From Hypholoma sublateritium FD-334 SS-4 (lineage: Eukaryota; Basidiomycota; Agaricomycetes; Agaricales; Strophariaceae), in the NCBI GenBank assembly GCA_000827495.1, contig KN817561.1, positions 1 through 64,000 on the forward strand: a DNA stretch of 64,000 bases, given 5' to 3'. The notes beneath the pieces are model-generated. The model saw nothing but the letters and a program-made list of their open reading frames with translations, searched no databases and was not told where the DNA came from. Made by a program: the position numbers and the translations under genes. Shown here in pieces: positions 33,623 through 44,694 of this stretch (position 1 is the stretch's first letter; each line of letters starts with the position of its first letter).

Positions 33623-35075
33623 GATGTTGGATGAGCTGGCAGGAATGCGGAATGCTCGAGAGGGGGGAAGATGTTATTTCAGGGCAGGATAGTTTGTTAT
33701 AAGCTCGGGAAGGGTCGGCGGGCGATCAATTTGGATGGTTGTTCTGATTTCTCCATTTTCCAGTTAACGTGGACCTGGAGCTGACCCTGCTACCTCCTGA
33801 GTCCTCGGAAGAGTCTGGCACTACGGCGTCTTTCAGCGTTGACTAAGTCTGATATGCCACGCATCTTAAGAGTAGCGGTCAAGACATGTGCTACGAAGGA
33901 ACACACCTAAATATTGTTACCGGCGGGACGGGGTGTTATACTTGCTCTGGGGTCTCAGAACGACCCGATTTACCAAAACCTTCGGGAACTGACGTCGTGC
34001 CGAATGAAAGCCGAACAACTTTTGCACGGAGTACAAAGCGTACAACGAGTACGTAGGCAGTTCGATTGGCCAAGCTTGGCCGCGTCGCGGTAGATCGTAA
34101 TATACGCGTTCTAGAGAGCGGTGATGTGATATGACAGAAAAGGTTTTGTTCTGGGCTCAAAAAGTAGAGAGCGGCATGTGCTGGCCTGTAGTTCGAGGCA
34201 TTCATAAAAGTGCCTCCTTGAAGTCTAAGGTCGTGATTGGCCGACATCCATAAACCGTGACCTGGTCTCCGACTCGGAGCCAAGTATGGTTGCCAATTTC
34301 AGAGCTCCGCCCTGGCATAGTTAACCTGAGCGCACCCCCCTCAAAAATCGCGATGCCCATTAATTCCTTCTCAACGCCTCGGTATAATGAAAAGAAATTC
34401 CTACGGGGAGTGTAGGGATTTTGCAAATTTAAGTGGCATTGATGATAAGTCCCCGATTCGGCAATCTGCCGCCTTGCATTGGCGGACCTCAAAGTTCAAA
34501 CAAGCAAATGTCAGCAAACGTCTCGGGGTTAAGACATTCACGGCGCGGCTGCAGGCGAGTGGTGTATGTGTGAGGGGTAGGTCGGTGTATATATCAAAGA
34601 ATATGATGATGCACTTGCTGCCATTCGGGAACGAAGAATAATTGCTTATCAGGCCTAGGTTCTGCCATACATGATTGCATCACTCCAAAGTATTGAAACC
34701 TGAGCGTGCTTTCGAAGCTCTTGTTGGATCTCGCGAGCCTCGAGGTACCCACTGCGACGTGCGTCTGGTACGGATTCAAGGATATAACTTTTGTTCGCTT
34801 GGAGATCGGTGTTCAGGTGTCCTTAACATGTGGGGAGATGTTGGGTAGAAAAGGGGGTACGAGGAGGACCCAAAGAGGTAGAGGACGGCAGAGGTAGAGA
34901 TAGCCGACGTCCATGCGATTGTATAGAGAACATACAATGGCCAGACGCCTGTTGTCACCCTTGAGACAGGCAGGGCAATCGATGTCTGACTGTCAAAGCC
35001 TTCTCCGTATCGAGTGGAGCAGCGCGTAGCGTATTCATGCGTCGTCGTCCAAGGAGCAATCCTGAGCGAAGTTTG
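33623..35075. other. 1.45-kb region without a supported gene
   Basis: Lies between the chitin deacetylase start and the REV1 stop. Open frames (for example 33936-34283 and 34202-34492 on minus) have no family motif, no plausible exon partners and ordinary composition, so I do not call them. The first 300 bp are presumably the deacetylase promoter. Confidence 0.5.
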
Positions 35076-38000
35076 TTACCTCAGCGAGAGCTTGCCGCCG
35101 AATCTCTCCCTCGCGATTGCGTCCATGTCACCCTTCACGCGCCGGAACGCCTCCCACCACGCCTCGCCCACGAGGTTCCGCTGGCTGCTCTTCAGGTCAT
35201 CTTCGTCCAGGTTCTCCGTCGCCGGGAATATACGCCGCAGGAGCACGAGCCACCATTTCATCACCGCGACCGCCCGCTCGACGCCGACGTCCGTTGCCTG
35301 TGCGCGGTCGACAGACCGCCGCACGAACTTCGCGACGAACTCCACGTCCTTCTCGCGCGGCGCCCAGTGTTGGTACTTCGCCAGCCACTGCTCGACGACG
35401 CGCTGCACGTCGTCTGTCTCCGTGAAATAGAGCTTCTCACCAGGCGCCGCGCCCTGCTGGCGCAGAAAGGGTGGCTGCAGGTGGCGCGCACGCGGCTTGG
35501 GCGCGATATATGGCACGAAGTCGGGCGGGAGGACGTGCTTCTTCGGTTTCAGAATCTTGCGTTTCACGGGCGGCTCGGGAACGCGACCTGTCGCTTTGAT
35601 GATACGCGCCATGGTGAGCTGCTCGCGCTGCAAGCGGATGGGCAGCGCAAAGAACACCTCGGGGTCGAGGTTCAGTTCCCGCAGCTTTGTTTTGCTGATC
35701 TGGACGCCCTTTGCCTTTTCTTCTTTGGCTTTGAGCTTCGCAACCCATGCGTGCACGGCATTCCGTGGTGGTGAAACGCGTCCGCCGATGCCACCGCCTC
35801 TGCGAGGGGCCAGCTGCTGAGTGATGCGCTTGTAGTCCGTAGGTTTAGTGCTGTTGTTTCGCGGGAACACAGACCCATTGTTGCCTCTCCCAGGCACTGG
35901 TCTGGGCGGCAACGAGCCCTTGCGGTGACTCTCCAGCTCAACAGTGGGCGCTCTCGTGAATGGGGACTCTGAGCGACGCTTGTACTCGCTCTCAAGTTCC
36001 TGGCGAACGTCCTCTGGCAAGGCTGCGAATACCGACATGTCCACCTGCGAGAACGACGGCGGATCAAAGCTGGCATGCATCGGTTTAACGGGATCACCAT
36101 TCCTTGCAGGATTCTCTGGCGGAGGAGGCGGGACCCGTACCTCAGGCTGAAGAAACACTGCCTTGGAAGATTCAGCTTTGCTTGTTCCTACGACCTTGGA
36201 CTGGAAAGGTAGGATGACCTGGCCTGCAGGCGCAGAGGTTGAACCTGACGCAGACTCCAACTTCTGTATCTGTATTCCAATACCTCTGAGCTCCCTTGGA
36301 TCGAAATTGAATAACTTAAGCAACCTCCACGCATGGTCGCCGATTATCTGTGCATCGCTTGTTGCTTTACCTCCGGGGAAAATGAGGGGTCCTTGCTTGT
36401 TGAATAAATCGCAGATCCCATGCCCGAGAAACTACGCCCATGTCAGTCTAAAATCATCAAATCATGTTGAGGGCACACCTTTGGGGGTTCAAAGGGTGCA
36501 GTGGGATCGCGTTTCATGACCTTCAGCGTCAGAGATCGTCCAACCATATTGACGGCGTCCAGCCGCTTCTTCACTTCGGAGGCCATTTGACGTACAAAGA
36601 CTTCCGCTTGTTCGTTGTTCTCGAAGCGGATACCATACTAAGATAGATATTAAACACACAATAGAAACATAAGAAGGAAAGCGCAAACACACATTGATTT
36701 CGCATGACACAGACTTGCGCGCCTTGTCTGATTCGAGCTGCTTGTCGTCGATCCCGCGGATTGCGTTGTACAGAATTTCGCCAGTACCCTTTCCGAGCGC
36801 CGCCACGAGTATCCCCTTGCTCCGCGTAGCCAGTGCGCCAAGGGAGGTCGCTCCGAGCTTCTCCTGCGCCTTCTGCTTCGTCGAGTACCCGAATCCGTGA
36901 AGGTCGCCGATGTCGAGCGGCGCAAGAAACTCTGCGACCTCAGTGGGGGCCAGGTGATACGACCCAGCGGGCTTGGCGTGCCGCGTAGCAAGTCGCGCAA
37001 GGAGGATGTTGTGTGCGATGCCAATGCTCACTGCAGTTCCTGGTTTAGAGACAGGCATATAGCGAGGGATACATATGTTTACCTTCACAAGTAGTGGCTG
37101 CCCGTATCTCGTTGCGAATCGTCTCAGCATAGTCCTTCGCAGGGTCACCTGCGCCGTCTGCATACTCGGGCTGTTCGCGCATCTGGTTGACCGTTGCTGT
37201 GACGTCGATGAGTGCCTCGTCTACGGATACAGCCTGGAGGTCGTCCGCGTGTTCCATGAGGACGGTGTAGAACAACAGTGAGTATTCTTTGTATCTGTAG
37301 AAGTGTCAGCACTGCAGCACGACCACAATTATGTCGAAAAATTATTACCGCTCAAATTCGTAAGGAATTGTTGTGACATTTGGACACAACTTTCGAGCCT
37401 GTTGCAAGCTAATATAGAGATGTTCAGAAAATGATTGATAAATGACAAATAAATATCTTTGAAGGAAGCCGCACCTCATCCCATTTTTTATCCCAAATTT
37501 TCGCGCCTCATAGCTCGAACTCGCGATTTCACTGGTGCTCGACGCCCCACCCTGCGTCCCTTGGGAATGACACACCACAACAGGCTTCCCTTTCAAATGT
37601 GGTCGGCTGACCAGCCCCGCAGAGACAAAAAAACAGTCGAAGTCGCAGTGCATAATCACCCTCTCTTCTCCATCAACAGCCCGTGCCTTCCCCTTCCCTT
37701 TCGCAGGCGATCGCGCAGCCAGCGTTGCGCCCCGCATACTGACACCAGCCTCCGCGGGAACCTTACGCACAAGGCCTGACGCCGGGGCCGCCTCCGCACG
37801 CGCCTGCGCCTCCTGCACCAGCCCACGCAACTCCGTCTTCCACGTCGCGAGATGGTGCAGGCGCGAGTTCTTGTAGTACCCCTCGACGAAGCCCGCCGCG
37901 ACGGAGGTGTGTGCGCTGCGCCACGCGGGGTTCGCCATCGCACGTTGTGCATTGGGGTTCGAGTGGTCCGCGGCGTAGCCAGGCACACGGGCGGCGTCTT

Positions 38001-38886
38001 CCCTGGTCGCGGGGTCGGTTGTGTATAGCGGGGCAGGCGCGGGCCGTGGAGGTGCCTTGGGGAATGTGGGCGTAGATAGGACGGCGGAGGGGGATGCAGC
38101 AGAGGATCCTGCCGTGCGGAGGGTCTGCTGGTTGCTCTTGGCCCCTTGTGTGGTCTCCATGCGATCCTCCCGAGTGAAGATGTAATTGCGCCATGGAAGG
38201 AGGTATCCCTGCTCCGCGCTCTCGACAAGCCATTCCGGCCGTACAACTTTCATATGTTTGAATTCGCGGATCCTCGCTGGCGTCAGAGAGCAGGTCAGGA
38301 TGTGGGTTCTGGAGATGATTTGGTCATGTCTTGCATTCAGGCTGGAAAGTTGGCACTCACACTTCGGTCTTGCGGTCGAGATAGGGCTGGAAGACGCCCC
38401 CATGCTGCACAATGAGGTGGCGCAATTCTTGGACAGACGGACGCGTCCAACCGTTGATCTGAGGCGACCATAAGTCAAATATAACTCTGCCATTCCTTCG
38501 TGTGGGCGCACATATATAGACAAATCCTTGAAAATCTGCGATCTCTCGCTGCCTTTGGCTATTTGGTCGTTCTGAATCTGCAACTTTGCGCGCTTTCTGT
38601 GCATATATTCCCCGAACCCGCCGAAGCTTGCGGGCCCATAGATGTCGTCTTCCACGTTTGGCTCATCAGGTTCTGGCGTGAGACTTCGCTTGCGCTTCAG
38701 ACAAGGTTGCGCTGCTGGTGGTGGTTCCAGCTCTTCTTCCGAAAGAGCGCCTCCAAGCTCATTGTTAGCCTCTAAGGGTTGGTCACCAGGAAGAACGGCG
38801 TCTGCGAGCGCGTCAAGGAAAAGAGGGTCGTCGTCATCGTAGTAGTCGGAGGAATTCGTTTGCGATAACGCTTGAACCATTGACAT
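35076..38886 (-). CDS. REV1: REV1 translesion DNA polymerase (dCMP transferase)
   Basis: Y-family polymerase scaffold that inserts dCMP opposite abasic sites and recruits other translesion polymerases; nuclear. Multi-exon, about 1,130 residues. Acidic N-terminus (MSMVQALSQTNSSDYYDDDD); BRCT split over exons (INGWTRPSVQELRHLIVQHG, THILTCSLTPARIREFKHMK, VVRPEWLVES); N-digit-like region (SRLHHLATWKTEL); catalytic palm VIMHCDFDCFFVSAGL, ASSSYEARKFGI and VSVDEALIDV with the metal-binding Asp/Glu; little finger and PAD (FLGHGICDLFNKQGPL). Two ubiquitin-binding motifs: DMSVFAALPEDVRQELESEY and LDPEVFFALPIRLQREQL. The C-terminal REV1 interaction domain (VQRVVEQWLAKYQHWAP, MKWWLVLLRRIFP) ends at TAA 35076. 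Long plus-strand frames over 35.0-35.8 kb are GC shadows of this exon. Confidence 0.9.
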
Positions 38887-39688
38887 TGCAAATTTTCATG
38901 ACCTGAGCTAGGCTGTGGTGCAAACAGAGTTCAGAGATTACGGTGGCTCATCGTGGTATGGACAAGAACGGTTGCCAAATGCCACCGCGGATGACTGACT
39001 GCATGAGATTTGATTACGTCTCCGACATCAACAAATGACATTTATTGATTGTTTATTGATGGCTTTCAAGTTCCAACTTGAAGATGACTCAAACCAGGCC
39101 AAGGGAGGATACAAGAGGGCCGCCGACAGCGACTTATTCAACTTTTACATCACCTGCAGCTTGATCAAGACCGTTCAAGTTGTTCGCCGCTGCAGTATGC
39201 CAAATTGCCGAGCTAGGCCCCGGTGTTTCCCCGATGCATATCGTTTCACGTGTATGTATTCATCCCCGGTCAAAAACGCCTCTAAGTGGGTCAAGGCACA
39301 GTGATTTCTGGCCATTTTTTTAGTACTAAACTGTGCTAGAATTCGGTTGAATTATCCTCGCATTGATGCTAAAATGGAATATTGGCCATGAATTGCTGGA
39401 AATGGCCCAGGCCCAACCGAAGTGCAAATAGAGTGTATCTATTTGTGGAAATTTCATAAGATATTACATAATATATATAAAATATCTAGAAATCGAATGA
39501 CATTTGAGCAGAGTAAGTACGTGGATGGACATCAATATGAGCTTTCGTTGCTCCATAGCAGTCATTATCAATAGATATCCATGCATACAACTTGGACAGA
39601 AAGCACTAAGAGAGAAACTCAGCCAAGAAACTAAAAACAAATAAGTAATGACGACAACAAAATTCATTGCTTACAATAAATGGATCCG
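38887..39688. other. Spacer between REV1 and cassette copy 2
   Basis: About 800 bp. The first 150 bp hold the REV1 promoter. The rest is AT-rich with no supported gene. The left terminus of the cassette should be here; no inverted repeat matching the 47.8-48.3 kb side was found by eye. Confidence 0.45.
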
Positions 39689-41649
39689 CTAATCAGCAGT
39701 TTTCGCTGACTCCTTTGCCTGGGCCGAGAGCTTTTCATACTTCTAAAGTTTCAGGAAAGATCAGATAAGGTCATCCTGTTAATCTAGAATGAACTAACCT
39801 CCTTCGCTTCAGCGGAAAGACCATCATAATATGTACTAAATTCTTCGGCGGTGCCTTTCGGATATAAAATAGCCCATTCGAGCGCACAGAGGTTTCTTAT
39901 ATAAAGGAAAAGATATCAGAAATACAATATGAAGTGGGCTATGTTTACTACTTACCTGGGTGTGGTACTTGTTTTGCTTGGACGCATTTTTGTTGTTCCT
40001 GGGCGCAACCGTTTCTGCGGTGGAGGTGGAATCTGAGGATGGTTATTCGCAGCCATGGTACTACCTTCTGGTATCGGCTGGGTGCTGTTTGGTTCAAGCA
40101 CCTGCTGAAATTGCGGCCCAGTCATGCCAGTGGGCAGCGGGATGCCAACGGCAAAGGAATTGACATTGTTCGCAAGAGGGTTATTAATCTGTAAGTTGTC
40201 ATCAGTTCCATATCATACGGAGTAGTTCTCAAAAATAGCTTACTGAGAAGTCACGAATCGTGTTCGGTTGGAGGAGAGATGGGTCCCAGGACTGGTGAAG
40301 TGTGGTACGTTGCATATTGAATGCTAACTGATGAGGAATCAGAAGATTGATACGCAGAAAAAGAACAGGAACCTACATCAGCTGTGGCAGCCTGCCTGAT
40401 AGGCGTATTCGGTACTATGTTGACCATTGGCACTGTGAGCTATTCAACAACATGAGACATTACCACAGCAATGAGTTGATACTTATCCGTACTACCTGAG
40501 AATCGAGACCCTCGTCTTGAGCTTCATGTGAAGGCGCCGACAGTGTTGATGTGACTGCAATAGCTTTCGATCGCTTCGGGTCTGGTTCTTCACCAGTGGA
40601 CTGTTGGCGTCCTCTTTTTGCTCCATCGCGCGCTTTCTGCTTCTTGAGCCAAGTAACCTTCCATCCAGGAAAAGTATCAGTAGCAATCTGCTCGGACTTC
40701 CAATCCAAGTCACAGTACTGGAGTTCTTCGAAGCGGGAAACCATCTCAGCGTAGAAAGTCTTTCGGCTGACAGCATCAGCATCTCCCCAGGACATAAACT
40801 GCTTTCCTTGCAAGGCAAAGCCAACGAAAAGGGCACGCGCATGCATGCGAATCTCTCGTGCACGATGTCCATCAATGACGTTACCATGCTCATCTTGTAT
40901 ATATTTCATTGCGACATTAATCCCAGCACGAGAGCGGCCCTGACCACGTTGAGCTCCTGGGCCGGGAGATATGGATCGTAAGTCTTCCACCGGGTCCTCA
41001 GCTATGGCATCGTCTTCCTCGTTTTCTCCCTTTCCGGTGATTTTGGTTACACGATCTCCCGAGGAAGATACCCATTGGCATTTGAACCAGTAGTCGATGA
41101 GTGGATAATCGTCTGGATTGAGCTTTTTGAGCGCCACTTCGGGAGAAAATGAAGGAATTCGTTCGAGCAGAAGATTATATGCAGACCTCAGGAGGATTTA
41201 GTAAAATAAGAGTATTATTGAATAAAAATACGTACTGGAGCGTCTCAAACTTAGCCTTCCAGACGAAAATTTGCTTCGTTAGCTCGACGTTTTCTTGCTG
41301 AAGGTTACGTTGGACACCTTCGATGCCCACTCTTCGCCGGGCCCAGTCATCTGCCGAGGACCAACTCTATAGATGTATGTTAATTTGGTTTATATATATT
41401 GAAAGCATTGCCTACCGCCGCCCTTGATCCGGTACTTTCCATGCTTGTGTAGGGTCTTGAGTAGAGGGAGCTTGAGCTATTGAAGCTCTCGATGCTTGAT
41501 GAAGCCGGAGGAAATTGGATATATTGCGCGTTCTGAGCTGGGAGGATACCAAACGAAGGCACGGCTTGAAAACTGGGAGCAGGGCTTGGAGCGCGCATGC
41601 ACGTTTCAAAGTCTGCTGTCTCGTTCATGGCTGTCGAAGTATGGATCAA
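39689..41649 (-). CDS. Cassette protein with coiled coil and HMG-like tail (copy 2)
   Basis: Homolog of 292-2358, roughly 480 residues. Start at 41649 or at MNETADFETC (41628). After exon 1, an intron (GTAGGC..CTATAG) leads to SWSSADDWARRR and a coil (NLQQENVELTKQIFVWKAKF). The core at 40460-41137 has the same signature: GINVAMKYIQDEHG, HARALFVGFALQG, RFEELQYCDLDWKSE. The tail, over three short exons, reads NLCALEWAILYPKGTAEEF, STYYDGLSAEAKE / KYEKLSAQAKESAKTAD, stop TAG at 39689. The end resembles helix 3 of an HMG box (LS.EAKEKYE.L). Retention of the coil, the core and the tail between diverged copies argues for selected function; what it does is unknown. Confidence 0.7.
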
Positions 41650-41893
41650 GAGACAAGTTCAAATTCAAATTTCACACAGGTTTGTGCCACGTTATTGAAG
41701 GATGACATAATCGGGCTCTCATTCATACGCGACAGAAGTACAAGATATACAGACAGCATGGCATAGAGGGATACAACAAGAAGAGAATGCCCCATAAGTA
41801 CACGACCCGGTCAACAGGATATGATAATACGGCAGCGATGGCGCCAGAGCGCTGGTACAAAGTGTGATCTTTAGTCGACTGTCAATCGCAAAT

Positions 41894-44547
41894 TCAATCA
41901 AATGTTGAAGGCGTTAGGTTGGCGCTGGGCGTATCCAGCCAGAGGCCGGATTCGGTAAAGCTCTCCAAGTAATGACGCTTGTTGTTGCGGGGAATTGTGA
42001 TACTTCCAGTGTCTGCATCGATACGCTGACACTTTCCACCATGCTCGGATTCACATTCTTCGGTCCTCTGACGTTTTCCGGCTGGAATAACAGCATACAG
42101 TGCAAGTGGATCAGTCTCGTTTTGATTGTAGTAGTTGAGAGCCTCTGTGAGTATGGTGCGATAGGACTGGTGCGTTGCGCTGTTGGAATGTTCGATGAAG
42201 GGCTTGTTTTTCCACGTAGCCTCGATCAAGCGGTGTATATACGGAGCAAAATCTTGCCAATATATGGGAAGGGCCAGTCCAATGAAAGTATTGAATGCTT
42301 CGAGGGTGGCTGTTTTCCAGATGGCGAGATCTACGAGGTCTACTTCCACGAACCAGCGGTTGAGCTTGAGCGTCTTGTCCCCATCGCCGTTGTGTTTACG
42401 AAGTTCGCCACCGGGACCCTCCGTGTAATGGCATACAGTTAGGATGGTGTTGAGGAGGGCCTCTAAGTCATGTCTGCCATGGGGTAGGTATGGTTTGGTG
42501 GGAGATGACATCAAGGCCTCAATCGCCATAAATGGTAAAGTTCCCTATAAAGAATGTCAGCGATGAGATGCCAATGATATTGATATCTAAAATTCTCACT
42601 GAGGTCAGGTGCGAAGGATTGCCTTTGAGTCGCATAAAATCGCAATCGATGAGCATTCCACAAGCTTCAATAGGTTCATCGGTGCCTTTGTAATCGATCT
42701 GCGAGGGAATAGACGAAGAATCACTCTGATTCGCTATGGAAGGTGGGGCGATTAGTTTGATATCGGGTTTGTAGGCGCCGTTGGAGGCAGCGACGCGAAG
42801 TTGAGAAGGGGATTCATTTTCTCTACACTCCAAAACTCGATTGATCATGATATTGTTGATTGAAACATCTCCATGGATGACCTTGGCCTTATTATCAAGG
42901 AAATCCAACACTGATAGAGACTATGAGTCCGGCGTCTTTATCGTCAACAAGAAAATTAAAATACGTACTATTAACGAGATCAAGACATACAGAAACAAAT
43001 TCCTTCTTGGAACGAAAAGAGGTAATGGGATCCCCAATTGCCCCCGTGACTATGCGACGCTGAGAACGAGTTCCAGGTGAATCGATTGGAAACCCATGGA
43101 CGGTATTGGTGGAATGAACAACTTCTTGACCAATATAGTACTGAGGAAAAGAGTGCTGGAAGAGATAGCCGTCTTCATCTTCTTTGAGATACTTCTCGAC
43201 ATGTTTGATGAGATCGATTTCCGAAACTTGGTCCTGTTGATTGATCCAGCTGTCCTTGAGAACGTAGAACAAACCCAGTTTGTCCCTTACAATCCATACT
43301 CTAGTCCCGCGACCGAACAAAACAGGAGAGTTGTGAATTAGTTTGACAACGGCGAAGTTGCGTGTGGTAACGACGTTTGACTGGCGTTCACGACCCGTGA
43401 CGCTGATGCTGCGCACTTCATGTGTCTTCGGATCCACTTCCATTGACGGGTCCCAGCCGATAACCGCCGTATTGCAGAAGCAGAAAGCAAAGATTATTTG
43501 AAGGAATTCCATGGCAGGATAGCCGCTGATTGGGGAGGCTTCCGTGTATGTGAACCCGGTACGATTCACCACAGCAAAGGTGAAGTGGAGAATGTCAGCC
43601 TTACCTCTGAAGATCCCCAACGCACAAACAAACGTTCTCTGCGGCTGTGCGTCAAATATACATGCCGCCTTCTGGGCAATTTGCGTGAGGATGTGTTTGA
43701 GGCCATCTCGTTTGAGGCTGGTAACCTCGACAAATGCATAGACATGACGCCAATGAATCCGTTCTTCCTTCGTCTGCGATTCGTCATGTTGAACCGCTCG
43801 GTTGATGACAACGAGATCTGGCTTCAGAAGGGTATAGCCACCTGAAGGCCCCTTCGTAGAGGTACTGGAGTCGAAGTTGCGATCGGCGACCTTTATTGGC
43901 GACGAAGACATATTTATATTGTGCGCGATAGCGAGGTTGGTGGAAAAGTTATTAAGCCATGTGCGGATGTGCGCGTCCTTAAAGCTCTGCGGTGGGCGAG
44001 AAAGTCCACCGTTGGCTGCATCTCCAACCCAGATCTTGCCCTCCGCATTCAGAACGGCATCAGGGTCGAACTTTAGACCTGATGCAAGGAATTTTGCATC
44101 CGAGAAGACCACCCGGATATGTTCTCTGGCTATGGCGCCCTTGATCACCTTTGATCGAAAAAGCAAGCTATTGAGGTATGCAGTGTTGACATCGCTCCTT
44201 CGCAGCTTTGCATCCGCGACAGGAATAGGTATACCCGGAGGTGGCATGGACGAGGCGGTAGTGGTTGAGGCTGGAAACGCCAAAGGGAGCTCGCTCTTGA
44301 TGTAGTTCTCGAACCTCTTGGGGTTCCCCAATGCTGAAAAATTGTGGCAGGAAGGGAGTGCAGGAAAAAACGACTCGACTTTGCGATCTTCGGGCATGAT
44401 ACTCTTTGTCAAAAGAATATTGGGCTCTGATACTAATTGAGACATGTTACACTCTGAGGAGAAGGGAGATGATTCGTTGGATAGGTCGGAGAAGACGGTT
44501 GAGTCACAGAAGACCCCAGGGTCGTAGATGTTGCGCAGGTAAGCCAT
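41894..44547 (-). CDS. FunK1-type fungal protein kinase (copy 2)
   Basis: About 845 residues, three exons (44547 to about 42969; about 42912 to 42599; about 42542 to 41894). The N-terminal region carries LLKPDLVVINRA and YAFVEVTSLKRDG, matching the possible PD-(D/E)xK-like core of copy 1. The kinase domain starts at FGRGTRVWIVRDKLGLFY with VLKDSW (Lys), catalytic loop IHGDVSINNIM, metal site GMLIDCDF, then the segment TLPFMAIEALM after the last intron. The insert between the catalytic loop and the metal site is about half the length seen in copy 1. The C-terminus is not conserved between copies. All expected kinase residues except the Arg of HRD (Gly here, as in copy 1) are visible; HGD is common in this family. 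Confidence 0.85.
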
Positions 44548-44694
44548 CGGGATAAACCGATTGTTTAGCTCTTTGCAGGAGGATACCTAGAGAAAGTCGA
44601 AACCATACCTATTATATAATCACACAACCTATACGGAAAAGGAAAAATGAACCGGCAGCAATAAAAATTATTATACAAATGTAAGTATCTCAGG

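Noticed and set aside
33936..34492. Minus-strand ORFs between chitin deacetylase and REV1
   Set aside because: No domain, no matching exon pattern and ordinary composition.
35037..35774. Long plus-strand reading frames over the REV1 C-terminal exon
   Set aside because: They mirror the GC-rich REV1 exon, have Arg/Pro-biased composition and no family motifs.
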